The notes: generated from the sequence alone by a model not told the origin. A DNA stretch of 64,000 nucleotides from Thermococcus sp. 2319x1 (GCF_001484685.1 NZ_CP012200.1:180321-244320); one strand, 5' to 3'; shown: positions 49,364 through 57,650, counted from the first letter of the stretch. A program made the numbers and translations.

Positions 49364-50137
49364 GTGATTAAAGGGTACCTAGATAAGTTGGGAGATGATA
49401 TACCAAAAAAAGACGTTGATGGGGATATATATTGCAAAGGATATTTATTATTATGTCTGGGTGATGTAGAGAAAGGAGAAAGATACCTTAAAATGTTGTT
49501 TGAAAAAGATCCAAAAAATTTAAAAGTAATTAATAAATTACTTAATGTCTATATTCTACAAAAAGATTTTGAGAAATGTAATCTACTTCTAAACAGAGTT
49601 TTTAAGGAATATATAAAACATGATATTCCACCATTTCTCTTTGCTAAATATCTCAGAATCCTAATATTGCACAACAAAATAAGTGAAGCTATAGCTTTTA
49701 AGAAGCAACTCCAAGAAGTTTTTCAATCTTCTATGTATTTAGCTAAATATAAGGATAGTGTATGGAAACTTTATTTTGAACTAGGTAATTTAGAATCTTA
49801 CATAGGACAATATGAAAAGGCTATTGCGTCTTATCTCAAGGCTTTGTCCTCGTTACCTCCTACTTCAGATTTTATTCGGGCTAAATTATTATACTTAATT
49901 GCATTATCCTATTATTCCCTTGAGGACTACAATAGCGCTATAACATATTTGAAAAAGTCAATAGCTCTAAGTCCAAACTACTCAAAATCTTATGTTCTCT
50001 TAGGAATAATATACCTAAAGGATAATAAATTAGATACAGCTCACAAATACCTCCATTATGCTTTGAAACTCAATCCTGCTGATAAACAAGCTTTGAAATA
50101 TCTCAACTTTTTAAAGAATAATAAGCAGGAGGTTTAG
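49364..50137 (+). CDS. Tetratricopeptide-repeat protein of the island
   Basis: A 257-residue soluble helical protein starting at a GTG behind GGAGGGGGC. The C-terminal half holds clear TPR units (QYEKAIASYLKALSSLPP; YYSLEDYNSAITYLKKSIAL; KLDTAHKYLHYALKLNPADK), and the N-terminal part looks like weaker repeats. No catalytic motif is seen. As it is first after the small peptide and three bases from the B12 radical SAM gene, it may be a scaffold that presents the peptide to the enzymes, or a sensor. That is inference. The gene is very AT-rich. Confidence 0.75.
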   Translation: MIKGYLDKLGDDIPKKDVDGDIYCKGYLLLCLGDVEKGERYLKMLFEKDPKNLKVINKLLNVYILQKDFEKCNLLLNRVFKEYIKHDIPPFLFAKYLRILILHNKISEAIAFKKQLQEVFQSSMYLAKYKDSVWKLYFELGNLESYIGQYEKAIASYLKALSSLPPTSDFIRAKLLYLIALSYYSLEDYNSAITYLKKSIALSPNYSKSYVLLGIIYLKDNKLDTAHKYLHYALKLNPADKQALKYLNFLKNNKQEV

Positions 50138-50140
50138 CAA

Positions 50141-51484
50141 ATGCCCGATATTACTTTAATAAATGTAGTTTCATCATCGTCTAAACCTCAAACTCCGCTT
50201 GGAATTTTATATCTGGCTGGTACTCTTGAGAAATATAATTTTGATGTTGATGTTATTGATTACCAATATATTTTTTATAAACACAAATGGGGGTATAAAC
50301 ATCTTGGTGAGACTATAGCTAACATTGACTCGAAGATAGTTGGTATTGGATGTATGACGGACTCACTGCCATGGGTCATGCTAGCTACCAAATATGCAAA
50401 ATCTATTACTCCAGAAAAGATTATAATACTTGGGGGGCCTGGTCCATCAGAGGTGTGTTACAATCTGCTTAGCACATACGACAGTGTAGATATCGTCTGT
50501 ATTGGAGAAGGGGAATACACTCTACTTGAGTTAATGAGGACTATAGGAAATGGTATTTCATATACTCCTAGGGATTTGCTTAATATAAAAGGGATTGCAT
50601 TTAAGCATGGAGATAGGGTTATAGTAACCCCAAAAAGAGAAAGGATTCAGGACTTAGATGCTTTGCCATTTCCAGCTTATCATCTTATAAACCTTAAAAA
50701 ATATTATCAAGTCACTGTAGACACATCTCGTGGATGTCCATTTAGATGCACTTTTTGTGATGTGGCTCCCTTATGGGGTCGGAAAGTTATCTATAAAGGA
50801 GTTTCAAGGGTTATTGAGGAGTTAAAACTATTGAATGAAAATTATGGGGTAAAGAACATTCATTTTACGGATGATACATTTACATTGAATAAACAAAGAG
50901 TTCTTTCAATTACTGAGCAAATACAGAAATCAGACTTGGACATACAATATGCCTGCTTCGGTAGAGTAAACTTAGTAGATAATAATGTTCTTACTTCATT
51001 GATGGATTCTGGATGTAAGGGGATATTTTATGGTATTGAATCAGGGAGTAATAGGATATTACGTTTAATAAATAAAGGTTTTACAATAGGCAAAGCTATA
51101 GAGGTAGTAATAAACTCGTTAGATTATATTAAAAATGTTACTGCTTCATTCATTTGGGGATATCCATTTGAAGACTTCGAGGATTTCCTGAAAACTTTTT
51201 ATGCAATAACATATTTGGATTATTTTGGGGTACAAACTAGATTTTCACGATTAGCACCTTTACCAATGTCAGAACTGCGGAAAAAATATGAGAACGACAT
51301 AATAAAACCATTATACTTTAACATATATTCGCACACTATATTATCAACTCAAGACTTACCTCAAGAAATTGTTGAGGAAATTTTAAAACATCCTCCAATA
51401 TACGTCTCGTTTTATTGGTTCAATACTCCCAATTTGCAAGAAAAACTGAATTTCATAGATAACTATTACAAGCTTATGGGGTAA
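50141..51484 (+). CDS. B12-binding-domain radical SAM enzyme
   Basis: A 447-residue protein. Residues 1-130 form a Rossmann-like cobalamin-binding domain (TPLGILYLAGTLEKYNFDVD; VGIGCMTDS; IILGGPGPSE), without the DxHxxG ligand, as in class B radical SAM enzymes. The radical SAM cluster is Cys199, Cys203 and Cys206 (CPFRCTFC), followed by the strand FTDDTFTLNK and GIESGSNRILRLINKG. Such enzymes methylate or form bonds at unactivated carbons; the role here is presumably to modify the small peptide. AGGAGGT overlaps the preceding stop. Confidence 0.85.
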   Translation: MPDITLINVVSSSSKPQTPLGILYLAGTLEKYNFDVDVIDYQYIFYKHKWGYKHLGETIANIDSKIVGIGCMTDSLPWVMLATKYAKSITPEKIIILGGPGPSEVCYNLLSTYDSVDIVCIGEGEYTLLELMRTIGNGISYTPRDLLNIKGIAFKHGDRVIVTPKRERIQDLDALPFPAYHLINLKKYYQVTVDTSRGCPFRCTFCDVAPLWGRKVIYKGVSRVIEELKLLNENYGVKNIHFTDDTFTLNKQRVLSITEQIQKSDLDIQYACFGRVNLVDNNVLTSLMDSGCKGIFYGIESGSNRILRLINKGFTIGKAIEVVINSLDYIKNVTASFIWGYPFEDFEDFLKTFYAITYLDYFGVQTRFSRLAPLPMSELRKKYENDIIKPLYFNIYSHTILSTQDLPQEIVEEILKHPPIYVSFYWFNTPNLQEKLNFIDNYYKLMG

Positions 51485-52848
51485 TGGCTATGAAGACTAA
51501 TAAGTACTTGGTTCAGATTCCCGTAGAGGAAGGGAATTACATTATATTGGATACGTTACATGGCAAGATATACAAGCTAAAGAGAAATGAATACTATTAT
51601 CTACTCAATCCTGAAAACTCAAGTTGTAGTGATACTATACATGATTTGTTAAAAAATAAGTTGTTATACCGTTCGGAAGATGAGTTTAATAAAGACGTTG
51701 AGAGAGCATATTTAGATTTCATAAGAAAGGAGAAATCATTACCACTTCATTATATGGTAATCCCAACATATTATTGTAATTTAACGTGTACATATTGCTA
51801 TGAAAAGGGCATCAAAAAAGATCCTGAATTTATTTCTGAAAAAGCTTTATCGAAATTATTTCATGCAATAAACCTAATAGAAGCTGCAAAGAAATCAAAT
51901 GTAAAGTCTATATTAACAATATTCGGGGGTGAACCACTACTTCCAATTAAAAGAGAATTTGATATTATTGCTCAAATAGTAAAAGAAAGCAGAGAACAAA
52001 ATTTAGCTCTTAATGTTGTAAGTAATGGTGTTGGAATACCACATTATCTTTCATTACTTAAAGAATTTAATTCAATTCAGATTACATTTGATGGAGATAA
52101 GAGCACTCATGATAAATATAGAATATTCCCAAATGGAAAGGGGACTTTTGATATTATAATAAATAATCTATGCTCTCTACTTGATGAGATAAGCACTAAG
52201 ACACATATAGCGTTAAGAATTCATGTTCATCGAGGAAAAGAGAACTCAGTGTATAATTTATACTGTTATTTAAAAGAGATTGGTATTCTCAAGAGAAAAA
52301 ACGTTCACTTGTATGTTATGTCAGTGTATAACTACCTTGATCAATCTTTATTAACCGAAGGTATAAAAAATGAATTGGAATCTCTATTGTACCTTGTTAG
52401 GAACTTCCCCTCGATGATTAAAGAGGTAATAATTACTGGCCATTCATTTGCAATGTCATTAAATTACTTAATCAATAAAAATAACGTATACTTCCCCAAA
52501 TTTAGACATTGTGAAGCTAATATAAACCAATATGTTTTCGATCTATATGGCGATATATATCCTTGTGATGTGGTAGTAGGCATAAAGGAATTTTCTGTTG
52601 GGAAATTTATTCCAAATTTGCAATTTTATGATTCATTTAAAAAATGGAGAGAAACCTGTATATTAACTCTGCCTTGTAAAGAATGTTCATATGCACTACT
52701 TTGTGGAGGGGGGTGTACTGCATTGAGATTATTAAGAGATGAGAAATTGCGCAACAGAACGTGCTCTTATATTACTAAAGAAATTTTAGAATTATATAAA
52801 GATCTTACACTGGAATTTTTAAAGATCCGGATAGGTGATAATTTATGA
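51484..52848 (+). CDS. Radical SAM/SPASM peptide-maturase-like enzyme
   Basis: A 454-residue enzyme in three parts. Residues 1-85 look like the small beta-rich and helical head (YLVQIPVEEGNYIILDTLHG) that precedes many peptide maturases and may bind a leader peptide. The radical SAM core has Cys98, Cys102 and Cys105 (CNLTCTYC) and FGGEPLL. The C-terminal SPASM region has cysteines at FRHCEAN, IYPCDV, CKECSYALLCGGGC and RTCSYI, which would hold auxiliary clusters. Members form thioether or carbon-carbon bonds in peptides. The ATG at 51484 overlaps the stop of the previous gene; an ATG at 51490 is possible. Confidence 0.87.
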   Translation: MAMKTNKYLVQIPVEEGNYIILDTLHGKIYKLKRNEYYYLLNPENSSCSDTIHDLLKNKLLYRSEDEFNKDVERAYLDFIRKEKSLPLHYMVIPTYYCNLTCTYCYEKGIKKDPEFISEKALSKLFHAINLIEAAKKSNVKSILTIFGGEPLLPIKREFDIIAQIVKESREQNLALNVVSNGVGIPHYLSLLKEFNSIQITFDGDKSTHDKYRIFPNGKGTFDIIINNLCSLLDEISTKTHIALRIHVHRGKENSVYNLYCYLKEIGILKRKNVHLYVMSVYNYLDQSLLTEGIKNELESLLYLVRNFPSMIKEVIITGHSFAMSLNYLINKNNVYFPKFRHCEANINQYVFDLYGDIYPCDVVVGIKEFSVGKFIPNLQFYDSFKKWRETCILTLPCKECSYALLCGGGCTALRLLRDEKLRNRTCSYITKEILELYKDLTLEFLKIRIGDNL

Positions 52849-53771
52849 ACGCTGCTGTAGAAGTCTCTAATTTAGTAGTAGGGTACAAAAAGACAGAGAT
52901 TCTAAAGGGGATAAGTTTCAATATAGACGAGGGTACAATAGTTGGGTATTTGGGTCCCAATGGTGCAGGTAAAACTACAACAATATTGACATTATTAGGA
53001 ATTCTAAAACCCTGGAGCGGATACGTTAAAATATTTGGAATGAATGTATTGAAAAAGAGTACTGAAGCTAAGCAACTTATTGCTGTTGCTCATCAAGAAG
53101 CTACGGGAGATCCCTTTTTAACTGTTGAAGAAAATATTTATCTATACCAACGTCTTAGGGGGATACCTAAAAAAAGAGCAAAGATAAAAACTGAAGAATA
53201 TATTAAGTCATTCAATCTTGAGGAACATAGAAGAAAATTGTTCTTGGAGCTAAGCCCAGGTCTAGCAAAGAAAGTTCAAGTGGCAAGATGTCTTGCTAGT
53301 GTAACAGAAAGTACGAGGCTTATCATCTTAGACGAGCCTACTGCTGGAAGTGATCCAAGTTTTAAACTAAAACTTTGGAATATAATAAAGACGCTAAAAG
53401 AGGATGGGAAGACGATTATACTCACTACTCATAATATGGAAGATGTTGAAAATTTATGTGATAAAATAATTTTTATAAAAAATGGAAAAATTATTTTTGA
53501 TGGGGCGTTATCTGATCTAAAGAGTAACTTCAGAATAGATCGGCTGTATAGAATTAAGTGTGGTTTTCCTAAACAATTCCTTCAAAAGGTCAAAGTTCTT
53601 GGATTTAACGTGACAAGAGTGGAGAATAATGAAATTTATTTTGAGACGCCCACACAATATAAAATCTCTGAACTAGCATCTCTATTTGAAGAATGTATAG
53701 TAGAGGAAATAGGATATGCTGGAAAGGATTTGAATGAAATATTTGTAGAATTGGTGGAGGGAGAAAAGTGA
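52845..53771 (+). CDS. ABC transporter ATP-binding protein
   Basis: A 308-residue ATPase of the drug/bacteriocin export type. Walker A is GPNGAGKTTT (about residues 37-46), the Q-loop region is AVAHQEATGDPF, and Walker B with D-loop is LIILDEPTAGSDPS. The signature motif, usually LSGGQ, reads LSPGLAKK here, a clear deviation, although the second half of the helix is normal. The switch histidine is in TTHNMEDV. A C-terminal domain of about 90 residues follows. It starts within the end of the SPASM gene (ATGA). Confidence 0.88.
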   Translation: MNAAVEVSNLVVGYKKTEILKGISFNIDEGTIVGYLGPNGAGKTTTILTLLGILKPWSGYVKIFGMNVLKKSTEAKQLIAVAHQEATGDPFLTVEENIYLYQRLRGIPKKRAKIKTEEYIKSFNLEEHRRKLFLELSPGLAKKVQVARCLASVTESTRLIILDEPTAGSDPSFKLKLWNIIKTLKEDGKTIILTTHNMEDVENLCDKIIFIKNGKIIFDGALSDLKSNFRIDRLYRIKCGFPKQFLQKVKVLGFNVTRVENNEIYFETPTQYKISELASLFEECIVEEIGYAGKDLNEIFVELVEGEK

Positions 53772-54520
53772 TGTTGGGGCAAACATTAATATTAATTGAA
53801 AGAGAACTTCTAAGCTACAAAAGAAGTGTAGGTTTTATGATAGCGTCCTTTTTGTCCCCTCTTATGTACCTTTTTGTTTTTGGATATACTCTGAATAAGG
53901 GCATGCCATCCATAAATGGGGTATCTTATTTAAATTATATATTGCCCGGAATAATAATGTTAGTTGTAATATACTCATCACTGAACTCTGCTACTAGAGT
54001 ATTTATAGAACGAAAATCTCACGCTTTACTTGACCTTCTTTCACTTCCTATGAATAAATCGCTTGTACCTTTTGTAAAAATACTGATTCATTCATTACTT
54101 TCAGCTTTTAACGCATTAATGTTCCTATTACTTGCAAAATTAACAATATGTTCTGAGTTATATCTATCAATTGATAATATTCCAGTTTTATTTTTAGCAA
54201 TTTTTTCTAGCAGTTTTGCGGTAGGAATATTTATGATGGGGATTGCAGCAAGTTTGAGGGAAGAACAAAGCTTTAACTCATTAACTTCATTATTCCTTTT
54301 GCCGATGATATTTATAAGTACCGCATATTATCCGGTAAGCTTAATGCCAGCTGTTCTCAAAACATTAGCAAGAATTAATCCAATTTCATTTGGTGCGGAT
54401 TTAATTAGGAATATATTATTTGGGATAGAAATTCCTATTTCTGAAATGATATCTTTTGTTGTGTTTTCGATAGTAGGGATTAGCCTATTACACCGTAGTT
54501 TTGGCAAATATTTCAAATAA
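53771..54520 (+). CDS. ABC-2 type transporter permease
   Basis: A 249-residue membrane protein with six predicted helices, an N-terminal amphipathic stretch and the ABC-2 family end ARINPISFGADLIRNILFG. It is the partner of the preceding ATPase, together forming a half-transporter dimer that would export or give immunity to the island's product. The ATG overlaps the ATPase stop (TGATG) behind GGAGGGAG; a GTG one codon upstream is also possible. No peptidase domain is fused, so leader removal would need another protease. Confidence 0.86.
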   Translation: MLGQTLILIERELLSYKRSVGFMIASFLSPLMYLFVFGYTLNKGMPSINGVSYLNYILPGIIMLVVIYSSLNSATRVFIERKSHALLDLLSLPMNKSLVPFVKILIHSLLSAFNALMFLLLAKLTICSELYLSIDNIPVLFLAIFSSSFAVGIFMMGIAASLREEQSFNSLTSLFLLPMIFISTAYYPVSLMPAVLKTLARINPISFGADLIRNILFGIEIPISEMISFVVFSIVGISLLHRSFGKYFK

Positions 54521-54524
54521 GCAA

Positions 54525-54562
54525 TTTTCACTTATTTATTTTCTCACTTATTTATGTGAAAA
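54525..54562. repeat. Direct and inverted repeat after the permease
   Basis: CACTTATTTAT occurs twice (54529-54539 and 54545-54555), 16 bases apart, framed by the inverted pair TTTTCAC and GTGAAAA (54525-54531, 54556-54562). It may mark a terminator or the island end. Confidence 0.45.
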
Positions 54563-54732
54563 CCGTCAGGGGTTTTAGTGTTGTCTTTTGGAACTATTCG
54601 GTTGAATTGCCGAGTCGAGTATTAAAGTAAAGATAGGTGAGCAAAATAAATCTTACTCCCGAAATCAGAGACTTTTTGAGTTATCATGTTGTTGAGGTTT
54701 TTCAAGTATAACTTTACTGCTCCGCCTAAGCC
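54563..54732. other. Gap between the island and cbf5
   Basis: No gene is recognised. The base composition returns towards that of the surroundings, so this is the probable right junction of the island. Confidence 0.4.
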
Positions 54733-54740
54733 TTTATAAA
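54733..54740 (+). promoter_or_regulatory. TATA box of cbf5
   Basis: TTTATAAA about 50 bases before the ATG; the promoter indicates independent transcription of cbf5 in this genome. Confidence 0.6.
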
Positions 54741-54785
54741 GGGAAGAGGGGTATTAACTTCGATAACGCTCATTGGGTGATACCG

Positions 54786-55799
54786 ATGGCGAAAGAAAAG
54801 AGAAGAGAGAGAAAGCTAATGCTCCCGGCTGATATTAAGAGAGAGGTTGTTGTTAGGGACGAAAACGCCGAGACCAATTCAAAATGGGGCCTTCCTCCAG
54901 AAAAAAGACCGATTGAGATGCACATGCAATTCGGGGTCATAAACCTTGACAAACCTCCCGGACCTACAAGCCATGAAGTGGTTGCATGGATTAAAAAACT
55001 TCTGAACCTTAAAAAAGCTGGTCACGGTGGAACTCTTGATCCAAAAGTTACTGGAGTTTTGCCCGTAGCTCTGGAAAGGGCCACAAGAGTTGTTCAGGCA
55101 CTTTTACCGGCAGGTAAAGAGTATGTTGCTCTTATGCATCTCCACGGGGAGGTTCCAGAGGAGAAAATAAGGGCGGTTATGAAGGAGTTTGAAGGTGAGA
55201 TAATTCAAAGGCCTCCTCTAAGGAGTGCCGTTAAGAGAAGACTCAGGACAAGAAAAGTTTACTACATTGAGATAATTGAAATAGATGGCAAAGATATTCT
55301 GTTTAGAGTCGGCGTTGAGGCTGGCACTTACATAAGGTCTCTCATTCATCACATTGGTCTGGCCTTGGGAGTTGGTGCTCACATGGCTGAGCTCAGAAGA
55401 ACAAGAAGCGGACCGTTCAAGGAAGATGAAACCCTTGTTACCCTGCATGACCTCATAGATGCTTATTACTTCTGGAAAGAGGACGGTATTGAAGAGTACT
55501 TCAGAAAGGCAATTCAGCCGATGGAGAAAGCAGTTGAACATTTACCCAAAGTGTGGATTAGGGACTCTGCAGTTGCAGCTGTAACCCATGGAGCAGACCT
55601 TGCCGTTCCCGGAATTGTTAAGCTTCACAAGGGCATAAAGCATGGGGATCTCGTTGCGATAATGACCCTCAAGGACGAGCTTGTTGCCCTTGGAAAGGCC
55701 ATGATGACAAGCGGTGAGATGCTCCAGAAGAGTAAGGGAATAGCGGTCGATGTCGACAAGGTCTTCATGCCGAGGGACTGGTACCCGAAGATGTGGTAG
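54786..55799 (+). CDS. cbf5: tRNA/rRNA pseudouridine synthase Cbf5 (H/ACA RNP catalytic subunit)
   Basis: Pseudouridine synthase of the TruB family; in archaea it works with guide RNAs, Nop10, Gar1 and L7Ae to modify rRNA, and can act on tRNA. The length is 337 residues. The catalytic aspartate lies in GGTLDPKVTGVLP (about residue 80), and the C-terminal PUA domain includes VTHGADLAVPGIVKLHKGIK. The ATG at 54786 follows GGGTGAT with a four-base space; a GTG at 54777 overlaps that site. The sequence closely resembles Pyrococcus Cbf5. Confidence 0.95.
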   Translation: MAKEKRRERKLMLPADIKREVVVRDENAETNSKWGLPPEKRPIEMHMQFGVINLDKPPGPTSHEVVAWIKKLLNLKKAGHGGTLDPKVTGVLPVALERATRVVQALLPAGKEYVALMHLHGEVPEEKIRAVMKEFEGEIIQRPPLRSAVKRRLRTRKVYYIEIIEIDGKDILFRVGVEAGTYIRSLIHHIGLALGVGAHMAELRRTRSGPFKEDETLVTLHDLIDAYYFWKEDGIEEYFRKAIQPMEKAVEHLPKVWIRDSAVAAVTHGADLAVPGIVKLHKGIKHGDLVAIMTLKDELVALGKAMMTSGEMLQKSKGIAVDVDKVFMPRDWYPKMW

Positions 55800-56047
55800 A
55801 ACCTTTGCTAAGCAAAGTTTCATCAAAGTTGGCACGTGTTCTTTCTCTTGGCGATTATTTTGTTGCTTTCCCTTAAAATTCCCTTCCTCACAAGGGGGTT
55901 TCTTTATAAGCACCCGAAGGGCGCAGGAGATAGTAAACCCATTAAAAAGGAAAGCCCTAAAAACTTGCCCCGTAAACAGCACGTACAAACTCTCTTCAGC
56001 CCTTCTTAACAGTAATTGTTTGGTCAAGCTTTGCGTAAGCAAAGGTT
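55800..56047. mobile_element. Non-coding 248-bp segment with inverted-repeat ends, MITE-like
   Basis: The left end (55800-55828) reads AACCTTTGCTAAGCAAAG and continues TTTCATCAAA; the reverse complement of the right end (56019-56047) reads AACCTTTGCTTACGCAAAG then CTTGACCAAA. They agree at nearly all positions over 29 bases with one-base length difference. Each end is itself palindromic. The interior has no gene, but a TATA-like TTTATAAGC at about 55901-55909. It begins directly at the cbf5 stop. A decayed or non-autonomous insertion element is the likeliest reading. Confidence 0.5.
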
Positions 56048-56223
56048 GCTAGGAGGGCTTCACCCCTTACGCTTCGACTTTGGATCCCATAAAATGATTG
56101 TTTGTGCTCTTTTGTTCACTCTTTTACTCTGGCTTCTTTCGTTTGAATCAGCTCGGATTTTAATGGTTGTAAGTTGAAAACCTTACGAAAAAAACTTTAG
56201 TTAATTCAACTAATAAAAGAAAA
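56048..56223. other. Gap with AT-rich promoter region
   Basis: No frame or RNA is recognised. A palindromic TTAGTTAATTCAACTAA lies near 56198-56214. With the MITE-like segment this accounts for the non-coding 477 bases after cbf5. Confidence 0.4.
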
Positions 56224-56232
56224 GCTTTTAAG
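56224..56232 (+). promoter_or_regulatory. TATA-like box of the small secreted protein gene
   Basis: CTTTTAAGG, about 50 bases before the start codon, after an A-rich stretch. Confidence 0.4.
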
Positions 56233-56276
56233 GATTTTAACGTTACATGTAGTAATAATCTCCAAAGGTGTCCTCT

Positions 56277-56720
56277 GTGGAGGATTGGGCCAAAAAGGTT
56301 TGCGGGGTAGTGTTGCTAGCTATACCCCTAAGCCCGGGCTTCAACGTTGCCTACGGGGCAAGAAATACGACTGAATTGAAGCCCGAAGAGGCATACTGGG
56401 CTCTAGAACTCCAGAAAGACCTCCCTCCGATAGAGCTTAATGAAACCACAATGGCAATGATTGAAGGTTACTCGAGCGAGATAGTTGAGGAGTTCAACAG
56501 TGAACTTTGTACCATGAGTGACGAAGAAATGCTCCGTGAGGGCCTCACAAAGGAAGATATCAAAAAAGCCAGGGCGTTCTGCAGACTGCCTGATGAGGCA
56601 AAGTTGAAAATCATCAGAAATAGACTCCTGCTCAGCGTGTACCTAACTAACGCTCGTTGCTCGGCCCTTAAACAAACAGAAATAACGCCAATAATAACTT
56701 GTGGAGCGCTGGCACGATAA
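56277..56720 (+). CDS. Small exported cysteine-containing protein, unknown
   Basis: About 147 residues. The head EDWAKKVCGVVLLAIPLSPG resembles a signal peptide, with possible cleavage after VAYGA. The remainder is charged and mostly helical, with four more cysteines (ELCTMSD, AFCRLPD, ARCSALK, ITCGALA) that could form two disulfides outside the cell. I recognise no family. The GTG at 56277 lies seven bases after AAAGGTG; a GTG at 56268 overlaps that site. The next gene begins 18 bases after the stop and may be cotranscribed. Confidence 0.55.
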   Translation: MEDWAKKVCGVVLLAIPLSPGFNVAYGARNTTELKPEEAYWALELQKDLPPIELNETTMAMIEGYSSEIVEEFNSELCTMSDEEMLREGLTKEDIKKARAFCRLPDEAKLKIIRNRLLLSVYLTNARCSALKQTEITPIITCGALAR

Positions 56721-56737
56721 ATGCTGAGGTGATCCGC

Positions 56738-57406
56738 GTGAAGCGTTCTAAGACTCTGTACTTCGCCCTTCTTATCTGTTTTCTGTTGATAGCTGGTGGG
56801 ACGTATTACCTCCACGGCCGGAGTTCTGGCAATATGGTGGAACCCGAGATAAAGTTCAACGCCACTAACCTTAAGCCTCTCAATTCAAACCTGACACTTG
56901 TGTACAGGTCGCGCGAATATTCCAATGGGGAATTGGTTCAAAACTCGACGAGAATCTTTACGATATCCAGGAAGGGAAACGATATTATCATGGTTGAGAG
57001 GTTCAGGACGGAGTGGTGGCAACCGAGCTACTCACTTTATGAAGGAACTACTCATGCTGAAATAGCTAATTCAACTCCAATAATATATCAGCCGGACGGT
57101 TCCATCTTTGTTAAGGGAAAGCGGGCCGAGGTTGACCTTTTCAGGATTGGGTATCCCTATTCTCCCGTATTCGAGCAGCTGAAGGCTGAAAAGGGCTATA
57201 CACTCAGGTTATGCTGCGCCAATCTCACTGTGGAGAATGTGAGGACTATAAATGGGAGGGAGTGTATTATAGTGAAAGCAGAAACTGAAGATGTCACCCT
57301 CAAACTTGTCATCGACGCCAAGACGCGCCTGCTCCTATGGAGATGTGGGTTGTCAGGAGACCAAAGGAGTTGCCAGTGGGAAGAGTGGCTAATCTCTTCC
57401 AAATAA
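56738..57406 (+). CDS. Membrane-anchored extracellular protein, unknown
   Basis: A 222-residue protein with one N-terminal membrane helix (SKTLYFALLICFLLIAGGTY) and an extracellular domain of predicted beta structure with five cysteines (CCAN, ECIIV, WRCGL, RSCQW) and several N-x-S/T sites. The start GTG is two bases after a perfect GAGGTGATCC, which decides it over the open frame upstream. The fold resembles periplasmic beta-rich lipoprotein-like domains, but no family is recognised. Confidence 0.65.
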   Translation: MKRSKTLYFALLICFLLIAGGTYYLHGRSSGNMVEPEIKFNATNLKPLNSNLTLVYRSREYSNGELVQNSTRIFTISRKGNDIIMVERFRTEWWQPSYSLYEGTTHAEIANSTPIIYQPDGSIFVKGKRAEVDLFRIGYPYSPVFEQLKAEKGYTLRLCCANLTVENVRTINGRECIIVKAETEDVTLKLVIDAKTRLLLWRCGLSGDQRSCQWEEWLISSK

Positions 57407-57594
57407 ATCCCTTCACCCTAGTTCCCACCACCTGTGAAGTTGTACAGTTCATCAAGATTAACTGCCAGAATTGCTCCTAAAATCCTGACAGTCAAACCCC
57501 TCAAACTAACACTCGTTCGCTGATTATTGGGTAAATCTCGGATTTTATAAGCAAGATTTCCTCCTGAAAATTCACAACAACCACCAATCACTCA

Positions 57595-57605
57595 AAAAAT
57601 TTAAG
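57595..57605 (+). promoter_or_regulatory. TATA-like box of the 324-residue membrane protein gene
   Basis: AAAATTTAAGT, about 50 bases before the start codon, in an otherwise gene-free gap of 244 bases. Confidence 0.4.
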
Positions 57606-57650
57606 TACCTAACGACCCGATGGGAACTAGGGTTGTGAGGTGGTATGTGG

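Noticed and set aside
54563-54732. Decayed transposase at the right edge of the island
   Set aside because: Reading both strands gave no stretch resembling a transposase; too short to support.
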